Assembly: GCA_050301235.1 (NCBI GenBank)
Contig: JBNKZD010000233.1
Span: 1-64,000, forward strand
Direction of reading: 5' to 3'
DNA: 64,000 bases
Source: JAFGIN01 sp050301235
GTDB taxonomy: Bacteria > Fibrobacterota > Chitinivibrionia > Chitinivibrionales > Chitinispirillaceae
In this document: piece after piece, positions 1 to 10,438 of the stretch
Layout of the letters: every line of letters begins with the position of its first letter
Numbering within the stretch: position 1 is the stretch's first letter
Notes under the pieces: generated by a model
What the model saw: the letters and a program-made list of their open reading frames with translations, nothing else
Databases searched by the model: none
Told to the model about the DNA's origin: nothing
Position numbers and translations under genes: made by a program

Positions 1-41
1 ACTGACTCCTGTTGTAATAAACGGGAGTTTTTCTATTTTTA

Positions 42-872
42 TTGGCAGTACAATATATGGATAAATTATCCGCAATCTTAAATAAAAAATTTGCCATAAT
101 GGGAATTGTGAATTGTACTCCTGATTCGTTTTACGATGGGGGGAGATATTTCAATCCTGAAATGGCAGTTACTCATGCATTGGGGTTAATCGATAAAGGC
201 GCAGATGTTCTTGATATAGGGGGGGCTTCAAGTCGTCCTGGTGCATCACCGGTTGCAATAGAGGATGAGATCAGGCGGGTTATTCCGGTCATTAGTGCAA
301 TAAGGAAAAAATCTGAGATACCTGTAAGTATCGATACAACATGGTCTGAAGTTGCTCAGGCTGCGCTTGATAATGGTGCAGATTGGGTGAACGACACCAG
401 TGCGGGTAGAAATGACAGTACTATTGTGGATGTTGCAGCTCGACGTGATGCAGCGATCATTTTGATGCATAGCAGAGGAACACCTCAAACTATGCAGGTC
501 AATCCGACCTATGAAAATGTTGTTGCAGATGTCATTTCTGATCTGTTGAGTGTTGTTGAAAAGTGCATTAGTGAAGGTATTGACAAAAATAAGATAATCA
601 TAGACCCGGGTATCGGATTTGGTAAAACATTTGAACATAATTGTAAACTATTGAAAAATATGAGGGCGTTGTGTGAACTTGGGTTCCCGGTATTGATAGG
701 GACATCACGGAAATCTTTTATTGGAACAATAACAGGAAAAAAGGTTGAGGAACGGCTGGCTGGGTCACTGGGGAGTATCGCATCAGCTTATATGCATGGG
801 GTTAAACTTTTCAGGGTACATGATGTTGCGGAAACTGTTGACTTTTTGAAAGTACTTTCTGAAATAAGTTGA
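42..872 (+). CDS. folP: Dihydropteroate synthase
   Basis: Condenses 6-hydroxymethyl-7,8-dihydropterin pyrophosphate with p-aminobenzoate to form dihydropteroate in cytoplasmic folate synthesis. The 276-residue length is normal for this TIM-barrel family. Visible signatures are GIVNCTPDSFYDGG near residue 20, DIGGASSRPGA (family norm DIGGESTRPGA), SIDTTW, the LMHSRGTP loop, IIIDPGIGFGKT, LIGTSRKSF and a C-terminal RVHDV. The phosphate-contacting Thr-Arg pair reads Ser-Arg here and the preceding Glu is Ala, both mild departures. The TTG at 42 has a GGGAG about 14 bases upstream; an in-frame ATG at 57 is the alternative start. The gene ends 22 bases before the next one on the same strand. Family assignment is very secure. 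Confidence 0.96.
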   Translation: MAVQYMDKLSAILNKKFAIMGIVNCTPDSFYDGGRYFNPEMAVTHALGLIDKGADVLDIGGASSRPGASPVAIEDEIRRVIPVISAIRKKSEIPVSIDTTWSEVAQAALDNGADWVNDTSAGRNDSTIVDVAARRDAAIILMHSRGTPQTMQVNPTYENVVADVISDLLSVVEKCISEGIDKNKIIIDPGIGFGKTFEHNCKLLKNMRALCELGFPVLIGTSRKSFIGTITGKKVEERLAGSLGSIASAYMHGVKLFRVHDVAETVDFLKVLSEIS

Positions 873-894
873 TAATAGCTATAAAGGGTTCAGT

Positions 895-2130
895 TTGGTG
901 CAGAAACGTTTAAGTGACAGAAAAAATATACGCAATCAATGGTTCTGGATCCTTCTGGTATGTATTATACTTCTGATGGTATTGTTCGGGTTACGGAGTT
1001 GTTATCAGAAAGAAAAAAACGATGTGAAAAGTCCGGGATTAGTTGATTCAACGACTGCATTTATCGATAGTGCTTCGCTGAGTGCTGACAGTAGTGAAGA
1101 TACAGTGATTGTTTCTGATAGTCAAACTGTTGATACCATGGTTACGATTGATACGGTTCCGGTAAAAAAACATCACTCGGTAAAAAAAACCAAAAATGGT
1201 ACAACCGGGGTCTCGGGTAACAGTGTAGATTCAAGTAAAATTGTTGCAAGTGGACAAAAGGATACTCTTTCAGACACGATGAAAAATGTGCAGCAGGTTA
1301 CTGAAGCGGTTAAGCAGGACACAACTACGATGGGAAAAGAGTCGCTCTGCTCTGAAGATACAACCGAGTTATGGATCTATCCGGATCCATCAGGGGGATT
1401 GCACCGATTGCCACAGAAAATCCATTTTTATTCGAATCGCAGCTGTACAGTGTATTGGAAACTGAAGGGAGCACAGGATTGGGTCACCTGGGATGGGGGC
1501 GAAATTCTTATAGAAAAAACCGGGACAATTCAGTTTTCTGGCATTGACACCTGCGGAAAAGAGATGGAGCTTCGGGAAGAGTATTACGAGATCGAGAAGG
1601 AAGCAACTTCGATATGTCCTGAAGGGATGGCACATGTGGCTGTAGGTGGTGTGTCATTCTGTGCAGATATATATGAATGGCCAGATAAAAAAGGTGTTCG
1701 TCCGATGGCGTATGTTTCATTATACCAGGCATCTGATTCCTGTTTTTCTGCAGGAAAGCGGTTATGTACTGCAGATGAGTGGCTGCTGGCCTGTTCGGGA
1801 CCATACAGTTACAATTTTCCTTACGGTAACAGTTATGAGGAGCGTGCATGTGTGACAGTAGATACAATTGTTAAGAAATCGGGCGAAAAAGCTGAATGCA
1901 GAAGCTATTTCGGTTTATATGATATGTCAGGAAATCTTCAGGAATGGACCGATACACGTGCATCAGAGAATGGCCGTTTCAATTATGTGGCCGGCGGATT
2001 CTGGAGCAGTGGTATCAAAAGTTCCTGCAGGGAACGGCGGTACAGCTATTTTTCTCAGAATAAACATAATCCGGTCGGCTTTCGTTGTTGTAAAGATGTT
2101 GAAAACGCAGGACAGAGGCGCAAAAAATAG
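895..2130 (+). CDS. Membrane-anchored SUMF1/FGE-sulfatase-fold protein
   Basis: A 411-residue protein with one N-terminal transmembrane segment (about residues 16-33), a long Ser/Thr/Asp-rich low-complexity linker (about 45-150) and a C-terminal SUMF1-type domain from about residue 240. The domain shows CPEGMAHVAVGGVSFCADIYEWP, then KRLCTADEWLLACSG, GLYDMSGNLQEWTD and a closing AGGFWSSG...SCRERR...NPVGFRCC, which are typical formylglycine-generating-enzyme-fold landmarks. I see no clear copper-binding Cys pair of true formylglycine-generating enzymes, so a structural or binding role in the envelope is more likely than sulfatase activation. Start is TTG 895 or the adjacent GTG 898. Its stop overlaps the possible start of sprA, which suggests translational coupling. 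Confidence 0.82.
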   Translation: MVQKRLSDRKNIRNQWFWILLVCIILLMVLFGLRSCYQKEKNDVKSPGLVDSTTAFIDSASLSADSSEDTVIVSDSQTVDTMVTIDTVPVKKHHSVKKTKNGTTGVSGNSVDSSKIVASGQKDTLSDTMKNVQQVTEAVKQDTTTMGKESLCSEDTTELWIYPDPSGGLHRLPQKIHFYSNRSCTVYWKLKGAQDWVTWDGGEILIEKTGTIQFSGIDTCGKEMELREEYYEIEKEATSICPEGMAHVAVGGVSFCADIYEWPDKKGVRPMAYVSLYQASDSCFSAGKRLCTADEWLLACSGPYSYNFPYGNSYEERACVTVDTIVKKSGEKAECRSYFGLYDMSGNLQEWTDTRASENGRFNYVAGGFWSSGIKSSCRERRYSYFSQNKHNPVGFRCCKDVENAGQRRKK

Positions 2131-5100
2131 TGGTAGTAGGAATGAGGTATAATCAAAAGTATTTAATTCTGGTTGTTGTTACACTCTGGTATGCAGTTGC
2201 CGGTGCAGCTCCGGGTATTCAATTTTTGAAACCCCGTCTGGAGGGTTTTCACCCGCTTGATGAAGGGCCTGCTGCTGTAACCCCACTTAATGCTGAGCAT
2301 CCATCGATACTGGAGCTTAAAACCACTCTTTTTTACGATAAAGAAAATATCGATTTTGAAAAGCGGCAGATTACATTCAGCCGTGTTGACAGTCTTGGGT
2401 TTACCATGTGGGAATATCACTTTTCTGAAATGAGTGATTACCTTTCATCACGACGAAATTTTGTTGTAGCAAACTCCTGGTATCATGACGTTGCCAACGC
2501 AAAGCGCGAAGCTGATGGAAAGAAACAGGAGCGAAGCCTTAAAATGCAGTGGGAGCTTCCGGTCCAGTACCCATCATGGGCTCAGCGCATACTTGGCAAT
2601 GAACCTCCTCGTCTAACAATTGATGGGAACTTGACTATCACCATGGGGTTTGACCGCTCACGATTTCAGGAAGGTGATGAAAGCAGGGAGAGTCAGGGCA
2701 AAACCAATGATTTCGGTTTTGACATGAACTATCAGTTTGGTATTCAGGGTACTGTCGGAAAGTTGATTAATGTGGGAATACGAGTAGCAGATCAGGGGGT
2801 GGTCAGCGATAACAATTTTAAGAATTTCAAGATCGAGTATAAAGAGTCCACTCCCGGAGAGATGGAAGATGAGATTATTCAGGAAGTCATTGCCGGGTGG
2901 ACAAATTTTGATATGCCCGGTACTGAGTTGAGCGGTTATGCGGGTGGAAAAGATGGATTGTTTGGTATAAAGATAAAGTCAAAACTTGGTCCTCTTACCC
3001 TGACAACAATTGCCAGCCAGGAGAAAGGTGAAGCACAGAAGCTCAATCTGTCACTGAAAAACGGAGGTTCCGAAAAGTTAATTGCTGCGGGAGATTATCG
3101 AAGAAACGTGTTCTTTTTCCTGGATACTTTATACAGAAATTACTACAACAAAAACTGGGGAAAAAATAAAGACCCGAAAAATGGATATGTTGCTCCTCCC
3201 CTTGTGGATTCACTTGAGGTGTATTTACTTCAGGAAAATTATCAGAATGATCAGGTGCAATCGTTGTATGATAAAATAGACGAAAAAGGTCAGGCATACA
3301 AATTTATCAAATTGATACCCGAAAGGCATTATGAACTGTACAAAGATGAAGGGTATATTCGGTTTGATACATCAATAAACAATGATAATATGGTTGCAAT
3401 CTATCTTCGTACAAGTGATCCAAATTTGAATAAGGGTGGAGGTGATACTGTATGGACCTTAAAACCCCGAACTCAGATTTATAAAGCAGAAGATGACGCT
3501 GCACGTTTTTACCTTATGTGGAGAAACGTTTATGATCTTGATACCAGTCAGATGGCCTCGTTTGAATTGAAATTAAGGCGCCATGTTGAAGGGGAGAAAG
3601 ATACAAGTTTGTATGGGGTAACAACAAAAGGAGAAACGAAACTCCTGTCAGAAATTTTGAAGTTATCTGGAGCGGACGGGAAGCCTAATACCGATGCTAG
3701 TCAGATTTACGATAAAGAGCATGAATTTATCATAGTTCCCCCCTGGGGAGAATGTCCTACCTGTAATGAACCATTTAATAATCCGGACCTGGGTGAGAAA
3801 TATCTGGACCCGATTATATATCGTTATTCGCCTGAAAGTCAGGAGTGGAGGGACAATAAAAACATATATACATTCAAAACCACGGGAACCCAGAAGATTA
3901 CGTCGCTTAATCTGGGCTGGCAGGTGATGTCCGGATCGGAACTTGTCAAGACAAGCAGCGGCGAGAGACTTGAGAAGGACATCGACTACATTATTGATTA
4001 TGAGAGTGGTACACTTGAATTGATCTCCCCGCGCGCGCTTGCGGCAGACAATGTTGATGTTACGTTTCAGCAGGAAGCCATGTTCGTTCCCGAAAGTAAG
4101 GTTTTCCTGGGAGTACGCGGTGAGATGGCCTTACCATTTCTGAGTGAGAAATCCTTTGCAGGTATCTCTTTGTTATTTCAGAATGCCGGTACCAATGAGA
4201 TTCCTCGCCTTGAGCAGGAACCCTACAGTAAACTGCTTATCGATATGAACCTGAAAGCTGAGTTTGAACCGGAATGGATGACCTGGCTGATTAACAAGAT
4301 ACCTCTCATAAAAACCGAACAGACATCATCAGTAGTTCTGGAGGTTGAAGCCGCTAACAGTCGTACCAACCCAAATACCAATGATGTAGCGTTTGTGGAT
4401 GATTTTGAGGATAGCCGTAAGTCTTATCCCCTTGGGACAAGTCATGAGTCATGGTCAAAAGCGAGCCCGCCGCAATATGTTCTGTATAGTCAACCAGGTG
4501 ACTCGCTTCAGTATGATACGATTCGGGTAGCTGATTCGTTGCCGAAATATCCACCTGCCTTTGACTGGTTCTGGTTCCAGCCAAGGGGTACTGATACCAT
4601 GTATACACAGAAAGTGTGGAAGCCAGCTACTTCAAAACAGATGGCTGGTGATAATAGATATGACCCTATCCTCCGTCTGCACTGCACACCATCACCGAAA
4701 GCGGATAATTTAAAGAGCAGATTTTATAAATCATGGGCAGGTATCATGACCCCTATTTCTCAGAGTTCTACTGATAGAAGTCGTGATAAATATTTTGAAT
4801 TCTGTCTCAATAAGAATGGTAATAAAGATAACAATAATAAAATTATTGGACGGAAACTGATTATTCAGATGGGTGTGTTGAATGAAGATGTATCCTGGAA
4901 CGACAGTTTTCCTAATAACAAGGGTGATCGTGAAGATACGACGCTTGCCGGAACGGGAACAAGAGAGCTTGATAGGGGACTTGACCGATTGTGGGACAAA
5001 GATGAACGGTATTATTATCCAAACAGCACACAGGATGGGTGGGATTGGTTTGGGTATGGAAATGATACGCTAGGGAAACGATTTAAGTTTGACCCGGGAA

Positions 5101-8100
5101 AAGACAATGCCAAAGATGGTGATAGAAAATATGAAAACCAGGGCCAGGAAGCGCTACGATGGAGGGCTTGCCGACAACAAGGGGATGATAAATATTCACG
5201 GGAAGATCTTAATTATGATGGAACGGTGTTGATAAGTAAGAATGAAAAATATTTCGAATTTGTTTTAGATCTTGACAGTATGGAGCAATATGCCGATTCC
5301 TCTGCCAGGATATATTCAGAAAGGGGATGGACAAAATACAGAATACCGATTCACAATGTATCTCATATTCGTCATGCGATAAATAACCCCAGCTGGACTA
5401 ATATTCAGATGGTGCGAATTATCTGGACTGATTTCGACACAGCTTCCATGTATACCGAAAGCAGTCTGTGGTTTTCTGATATACAATTTACCGGGAACTA
5501 CTGGATCGCTCAATCTGACACTAATTCTACTACTCGTGCTGAAGCGGTATCGCTTAGTAATCAGGAGGATGACGATTACAAAACGAAATCAAACACCGGG
5601 TTGATACACCATGAGATTATGCCAGGTACAAAAAATGATTTTGAATCGGAATCTGCACTGAAAATTCTTTTTGATGATGTGGAGCCCCGTGATACTGCAA
5701 TGGTAAGAAAAGTAATACCATTTACAGCGATGGATGTCTCGCAGTACGAAAAGCTGTCTCTGGTGTATTTCGGTGATAAAGAATTTGTAACTTTTACTGA
5801 AAATCAGGGGCTTATGTTTGGTGGTCAGGTGGAGTTTGTGTTCAGGTTTGGTAATAACGACTCAACCTATTATGAATACCATAATGTTATCAAAAGAGGA
5901 GAATGGAATTTCGCCGATATTGATCTTCAGGAATTGGCTGAGTTGAAAGACGATTATCTGGTTGAACATCCTGGGACGAAAATAGATGCTTCAAGAGGAA
6001 ACTATCGCGTTTACTCTAACCGGGTGGGTGTGGAACCATCATTGACAAAAATTTCATGGATGGCTCTTGGAATCAGGAATAACTCTACAGAAAAAGTATC
6101 AGGTACCATCTGGGTCAATGAGATGAAAGTGAGAGGGATCCACAAGCTTAACGGATGGGCTGCCCGTGCATCACTTAAAACCAAATGGGCTGATTTTTTT
6201 AATTTTGATGCGAGTATGAATTTTAACCAGGGTGATTTCAGGACAATGAGTGAAACAGGTTATGCTGCCCGTGAATCGAAATTCTCAGGATCACTCTCAG
6301 GAAGTATGAGCCTCGACCGCTTTCTTCCAAAAGACCTTGGTGTATCGGTACCTGTTGGTGGAAGTGTTTCAAGTGACATCACCAGACCGGAACTGAAAAC
6401 TAATTCCGATATGCGACTTGAAAGTGATGGCGTTTACGGTATGGTCGTTGATGCACTGCATGTCATGTCCGATGATAAAAAGACAGAGAATGTTGCTGAT
6501 GTTACAAAGTCAGAACAGTACGGAAAGAAAACATTCAGAGGAACAGCATACACCAATTACAGTAAAAGTTCGCAATCGGAAAATCCTATAGTCAATATGA
6601 CTGCCGACAGAATCAATACAAGTGTCAATTACTCAAAAAGTGTTTCGACCACCAATATGGGACTTGCTCCATCAAAGGACCGGATTTACAAGATTCGTGA
6701 TGAGAATGATGATTACACTGCGAAATTGTCGTATGATCTTACTCCCCGCGACAATCCGACATGGCGTCCGTTTGAGAAGAACGAAAAGAAATGGGCTGAA
6801 AAATTCAAAAATTACGAACTTACACTTCTTCCATCAACGTTTAAATTCAACCTTGCAGATCTTACTTATGGTAAGTCAACTCATAATGAAACTGAAAAGT
6901 CAGTGTTAAACCGCTCATACCGGTATGATTTAAATCATAGTGTCACTATGAACTATTCTCCGATTTCACCACTGCTGTCATTCGATTATAGCCTGAATGT
7001 CAACAGGGATCTCGATAATCGAATTGATGATAATACAGAGCTTGATGAAAAAGTCAAGATGGCATTCAAACGGGATGCTGAATGGGCTGACATGACTGTC
7101 TTAAATGGCGAAAAGACACGAAATCAGAACGTTTCCATGAAACTTTCACCCGATCTGATTTCCTGGCTCTCTACTGATGCAAGTTACTCATCTGCATTTA
7201 CCTCTAATATGGTGACGAGGCTCGGTGATAAAAATCTCTACTCCAACTCATCTGTCCATCCACAGTTTTCATTTAACAGTACGCTGCAGCTCGAATCACT
7301 TTTTGACAAGTTGACCGATACTACCAGGAATAAAACGTTTGGTCGGTTTTTTAGCAGCGTGAAAAAAGGGTATAGTAAAATTGGTTTTCGAAGTATCAGT
7401 TTCAATTACACTTCTGATATGAGTCTTCGTAACGACTATCTTAATCAAGGGTACATGAATGCAAAGGAAATAAGCTTTTTTGATTATTTCAGGTATCAGG
7501 CAGGATTGAGTGGTAGAAATTTCATGGATGTAATTAACGGTACTATGAATGATCATCGCGGAATGGGAGGCATGAAAAACCGTCAATTGATAGATGATGA
7601 GGATCTGTATCGTAATGATACCCGCAGCACTGATCGCAGGTTCAACATTTCAACCGGGCTCAATTTTACAGTACCTTTCGAACTTTCATTATCACCAATA
7701 TCATTTGAGTTTAGTTATCATGTCGGAACGCAGGCCAAAGACACCATGTATTATGATAAAAGCAGTACCTATCCGAAATTCTCGATTGGTGCAAATACTC
7801 CTGCACTTATGAAAATTAAGCTGATCAAGCAATATTTCAGCTCCATGAGTTGTCAGTCCTCATACAATTTTGAACGAACCGCAAACTGGTCATCCGTACC
7901 GAAATTTTCTGATGTGGTCCGGCACACGATGCGCCCACTGATCTCATTATCAGGTCAGATAGCAAAAACACCTGTCTCAATCAACTATTCCTGCGATAAA
8001 TCCAATGAACATCAAAGAATGGGATCGGGTAGTCAGGACTCACTCATCAACTCCCAGACAAGAGATGCCAAAGTCGAACATACATTCTCTATCAATTATG

Positions 8101-8435
8101 AGATACAAAAAAACAGCAGGTTGTCTGAAATTAAACTATTTTCATGGACAATCCCGATCAGTGGCAAGACGACGATCAGCTTTAAAGGTAATGTCAATAA
8201 GGATTTTGCAGAGAAAAAAGAGGGTGATCAAACAGGTGTCGCTGATACGAATGTAACTAAAGATGGATGGGAAAAGACTAATGATGAATTAGGCTTTTCG
8301 CTCTCCCCGAAGATATCTTATGTTTTTACGGATAATATCAATGGGGAAACATATTACGAATTTGGCAAGAAGAGAGTCAATGATAATAAAACAATCACTA
8401 ATAAATTTGCTATAATCATTAATATAAGACTTTGA
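2130..8435 (+). CDS. sprA: T9SS outer membrane translocon SprA/Sov family
   Basis: A 2101-residue secreted giant protein. A hydrophobic signal-like stretch (about residues 10-26, ending AVAGAAPG) is followed by a very long beta-rich sequence with many Tyr/Asn/Asp-rich strands, as in the SprA/Sov family, the large beta-barrel translocon of type IX secretion. Members are usually about 2,300-2,500 residues, so this one is somewhat short but closes normally with strands ending FAIIINIRL. The segment EAANSRTNPNTNDVAFVDDFEDS and the following region resemble family landmarks. The start may be GTG 2130, overlapping the upstream stop, or ATG 2142. In the FCB group this gene implies export of proteins bearing C-terminal sorting domains; two candidates lie in this window. 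The family call rests on architecture and recognised similarity, not on a search. Confidence 0.85.
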   Translation: MVVGMRYNQKYLILVVVTLWYAVAGAAPGIQFLKPRLEGFHPLDEGPAAVTPLNAEHPSILELKTTLFYDKENIDFEKRQITFSRVDSLGFTMWEYHFSEMSDYLSSRRNFVVANSWYHDVANAKREADGKKQERSLKMQWELPVQYPSWAQRILGNEPPRLTIDGNLTITMGFDRSRFQEGDESRESQGKTNDFGFDMNYQFGIQGTVGKLINVGIRVADQGVVSDNNFKNFKIEYKESTPGEMEDEIIQEVIAGWTNFDMPGTELSGYAGGKDGLFGIKIKSKLGPLTLTTIASQEKGEAQKLNLSLKNGGSEKLIAAGDYRRNVFFFLDTLYRNYYNKNWGKNKDPKNGYVAPPLVDSLEVYLLQENYQNDQVQSLYDKIDEKGQAYKFIKLIPERHYELYKDEGYIRFDTSINNDNMVAIYLRTSDPNLNKGGGDTVWTLKPRTQIYKAEDDAARFYLMWRNVYDLDTSQMASFELKLRRHVEGEKDTSLYGVTTKGETKLLSEILKLSGADGKPNTDASQIYDKEHEFIIVPPWGECPTCNEPFNNPDLGEKYLDPIIYRYSPESQEWRDNKNIYTFKTTGTQKITSLNLGWQVMSGSELVKTSSGERLEKDIDYIIDYESGTLELISPRALAADNVDVTFQQEAMFVPESKVFLGVRGEMALPFLSEKSFAGISLLFQNAGTNEIPRLEQEPYSKLLIDMNLKAEFEPEWMTWLINKIPLIKTEQTSSVVLEVEAANSRTNPNTNDVAFVDDFEDSRKSYPLGTSHESWSKASPPQYVLYSQPGDSLQYDTIRVADSLPKYPPAFDWFWFQPRGTDTMYTQKVWKPATSKQMAGDNRYDPILRLHCTPSPKADNLKSRFYKSWAGIMTPISQSSTDRSRDKYFEFCLNKNGNKDNNNKIIGRKLIIQMGVLNEDVSWNDSFPNNKGDREDTTLAGTGTRELDRGLDRLWDKDERYYYPNSTQDGWDWFGYGNDTLGKRFKFDPGKDNAKDGDRKYENQGQEALRWRACRQQGDDKYSREDLNYDGTVLISKNEKYFEFVLDLDSMEQYADSSARIYSERGWTKYRIPIHNVSHIRHAINNPSWTNIQMVRIIWTDFDTASMYTESSLWFSDIQFTGNYWIAQSDTNSTTRAEAVSLSNQEDDDYKTKSNTGLIHHEIMPGTKNDFESESALKILFDDVEPRDTAMVRKVIPFTAMDVSQYEKLSLVYFGDKEFVTFTENQGLMFGGQVEFVFRFGNNDSTYYEYHNVIKRGEWNFADIDLQELAELKDDYLVEHPGTKIDASRGNYRVYSNRVGVEPSLTKISWMALGIRNNSTEKVSGTIWVNEMKVRGIHKLNGWAARASLKTKWADFFNFDASMNFNQGDFRTMSETGYAARESKFSGSLSGSMSLDRFLPKDLGVSVPVGGSVSSDITRPELKTNSDMRLESDGVYGMVVDALHVMSDDKKTENVADVTKSEQYGKKTFRGTAYTNYSKSSQSENPIVNMTADRINTSVNYSKSVSTTNMGLAPSKDRIYKIRDENDDYTAKLSYDLTPRDNPTWRPFEKNEKKWAEKFKNYELTLLPSTFKFNLADLTYGKSTHNETEKSVLNRSYRYDLNHSVTMNYSPISPLLSFDYSLNVNRDLDNRIDDNTELDEKVKMAFKRDAEWADMTVLNGEKTRNQNVSMKLSPDLISWLSTDASYSSAFTSNMVTRLGDKNLYSNSSVHPQFSFNSTLQLESLFDKLTDTTRNKTFGRFFSSVKKGYSKIGFRSISFNYTSDMSLRNDYLNQGYMNAKEISFFDYFRYQAGLSGRNFMDVINGTMNDHRGMGGMKNRQLIDDEDLYRNDTRSTDRRFNISTGLNFTVPFELSLSPISFEFSYHVGTQAKDTMYYDKSSTYPKFSIGANTPALMKIKLIKQYFSSMSCQSSYNFERTANWSSVPKFSDVVRHTMRPLISLSGQIAKTPVSINYSCDKSNEHQRMGSGSQDSLINSQTRDAKVEHTFSINYEIQKNSRLSEIKLFSWTIPISGKTTISFKGNVNKDFAEKKEGDQTGVADTNVTKDGWEKTNDELGFSLSPKISYVFTDNINGETYYEFGKKRVNDNKTITNKFAIIINIRL

Positions 8436-8442
8436 GAATACT

Positions 8443-10005
8443 ATGGAAAAAAAGATTCTGTTCAGTGCAACACGAATGTTGAAGAGGGCAGCTCTACTTG
8501 AGAATGACAAAGTTGTTGAACTCGCTATTGAACGACCAGATGAGTTTCGGATTGTAGGGAATATCTATCGGGGAAAAGTGACATCAATTCTGCCGGGTAT
8601 TCAGGCTGCTTTCATCGATATCGGGCTGGAGAAGTGCGCATTTCTTCACGCCACCGATGTTGATCCATCACTGCTATTGGATGAAAGAGACATCAGCATG
8701 GACAGGCATCCGGCGGTCGCTTCATCAAACCGAAAAAGAATTGCCCGGATACCAATCGAAAAGGTGCTCAGTGTTGGTCAGGAGATTCTGGTGCAGGTTG
8801 CTAAAGAACCCATCAGCTCCAAAGGCGCAAAGATTACGACCCAGATCAGTCTTGCCGGAAGGTTTCTGGTTTTAGTTCCGGATACCGATTTTATAGGTGT
8901 TTCGAAAAAAACTCATGATTTCAAAAAGAGAGAGAAGCTTAAGAACATTATCGCTCAGATTAAACCGAAGGGTGTCGGTTTTATAGTCCGCACAATAGGC
9001 CTTCAGGTCTCCGAAACAGAGTTTATTAAGGAGATCCATCTTCTGATTGATGCCTGGAAAAAAACACAGAATGAAGCATTGAGTGGAAGTGGTCCGAAAC
9101 TGGTGTATCAGGAGCTGGGTATTACAACACGAGTGATCAGGGATATTTTCTCTGATGATGTCAGTCAGGTGTATGTTGATAATAAGAGTGATTACCAGGA
9201 GATTCTTGAATATCTTCGATCACTGTCGCCTGATCTTTGCAAAAGAGTGATTCATTATCGGGAGAGCGAGTCACTTTTTGATAAGTTTGATATCGAAAAA
9301 GATCTTGAGAGGCTCCTGAAAAGGAAAGTCTGGCTCAAAAGTGGTGGCTATATACTTATAGATAAAACGGAAGCGCTGGTCGCTATTGATGTTAATACTG
9401 GTAGAAATATCGGGAAAACCAATCTTGAAGACACTATTTTTAAAACCAATCTCGATGCAGTCTACGAGATTTGCCGTCAGTTACGTCTTCGGGATATAGG
9501 CGGTCTGATCGTGGTTGATTTTATAGATATGCGAAGTCCCGAGAATCGCAGAAAAATCGAAAATGAGATGCGTAAGGCACTTGATAACGATTCGACTGCA
9601 ACGTCATATACCGGTTTATCGAAGTTCTGTCTAATGGAGATAACCCGTAAGAGGGTTCGACCGGAACTTCAGGAGTTTTTCACAAATGTTTGCCATGCGT
9701 GTCAGGGACTCGGATGGGTTTTTTCAGCTGAAACGGTAACATCCAGAATCGATAGAGATTTAAAGAGGATCAGAGTCCAGGATCAGAAATTGATGCTTGC
9801 TGTTCATCCGGCAGTTGCTGCATTTCTATTTAAGGATAATGATAGGATGAAAAAGAATATGGAGCGTGATCATCGGTGCAATCTTGAAGTGATTGAGGAT
9901 GAGGAGCTTGATCAGGATGAATATATTCTATCGACATCTGATGGAGTGATCTTACAGGATACTTCAGCAAAAGATTCTAAAGAATCTAAAGAAGATGATG
10001 CTTGA
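8443..10005 (+). CDS. rng: Ribonuclease E/G family endoribonuclease
   Basis: Cytoplasmic single-strand endoribonuclease for rRNA maturation and RNA turnover. The 520-residue length matches RNase G-type proteins without the long RNase E scaffold tail. The N-terminal S1 domain (about residues 35-125) includes GNIYRGKVTSILPGIQAAF. The catalytic DNase-I-like domain carries the two metal-binding Asp motifs VAIDVNTGRN (Asp near 316) and VVDFIDM (near 359). A zinc-link CHACQGLG (Cys near 417 and 420) matches the dimer-bridging CPxC motif with His in place of Pro. It begins 7 bases after sprA, and L21 and L27 follow about 105 bases downstream, a common rng-rplU-rpmA arrangement. RNase G is preferred over E on length only. 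Confidence 0.95.
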   Translation: MEKKILFSATRMLKRAALLENDKVVELAIERPDEFRIVGNIYRGKVTSILPGIQAAFIDIGLEKCAFLHATDVDPSLLLDERDISMDRHPAVASSNRKRIARIPIEKVLSVGQEILVQVAKEPISSKGAKITTQISLAGRFLVLVPDTDFIGVSKKTHDFKKREKLKNIIAQIKPKGVGFIVRTIGLQVSETEFIKEIHLLIDAWKKTQNEALSGSGPKLVYQELGITTRVIRDIFSDDVSQVYVDNKSDYQEILEYLRSLSPDLCKRVIHYRESESLFDKFDIEKDLERLLKRKVWLKSGGYILIDKTEALVAIDVNTGRNIGKTNLEDTIFKTNLDAVYEICRQLRLRDIGGLIVVDFIDMRSPENRRKIENEMRKALDNDSTATSYTGLSKFCLMEITRKRVRPELQEFFTNVCHACQGLGWVFSAETVTSRIDRDLKRIRVQDQKLMLAVHPAVAAFLFKDNDRMKKNMERDHRCNLEVIEDEELDQDEYILSTSDGVILQDTSAKDSKESKEDDA

Positions 10006-10110
10006 TTTTGATTGCGTCATTAATTATCTTTAGAAATCTTTTCTCCGGAAATAATGTAATCTTCCGTTGGTATTGCTATTAACGGATATTTTGATCATAG
10101 AGGAGTTATC

Positions 10111-10422
10111 ATGTACTCGATAATTGAACAGGGTGGAGCTCAGTTCAAAGTAACACAGGGTGATACAATCCGTGTTCCGCTTATTAATGCAGAAGCAGGA
10201 ACAGAGATCACCATTGATAAAGTGTTACTGACAGGTGAGGGCGAAGCCGTAAAGGTTGGGACACCTATTGTTCCAGGTGCAAGTGTTACCGCGAAGGTAC
10301 TTGAGCATGCACAAGCAAAAAAGGTGATGATTATCAAACGGAAGCGCAGAAAAGATTATCGCCGTGTGAACGGTCATCGTCAGCAGTATACTAAACTTGA
10401 AATCGTTTCAATCAACGCATAA
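10111..10422 (+). CDS. rplU: 50S ribosomal protein L21
   Basis: Large-subunit ribosomal protein of 103 residues, the usual length. It opens MYSIIEQGGAQFKVTQGD and carries the conserved basic C-terminal stretch KRRKDYRRVNGHRQQYT that binds 23S rRNA. The ATG is preceded by GAGGAG about 6-7 bases upstream. L27 follows after 16 bases, so the two are co-transcribed. The 105-base gap from the RNase G gene could hold a promoter but I see no convincing -35/-10 pair. Confidence 0.98.
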   Translation: MYSIIEQGGAQFKVTQGDTIRVPLINAEAGTEITIDKVLLTGEGEAVKVGTPIVPGASVTAKVLEHAQAKKVMIIKRKRRKDYRRVNGHRQQYTKLEIVSINA

Positions 10423-10438
10423 TTAAGGGAGAGTTACA

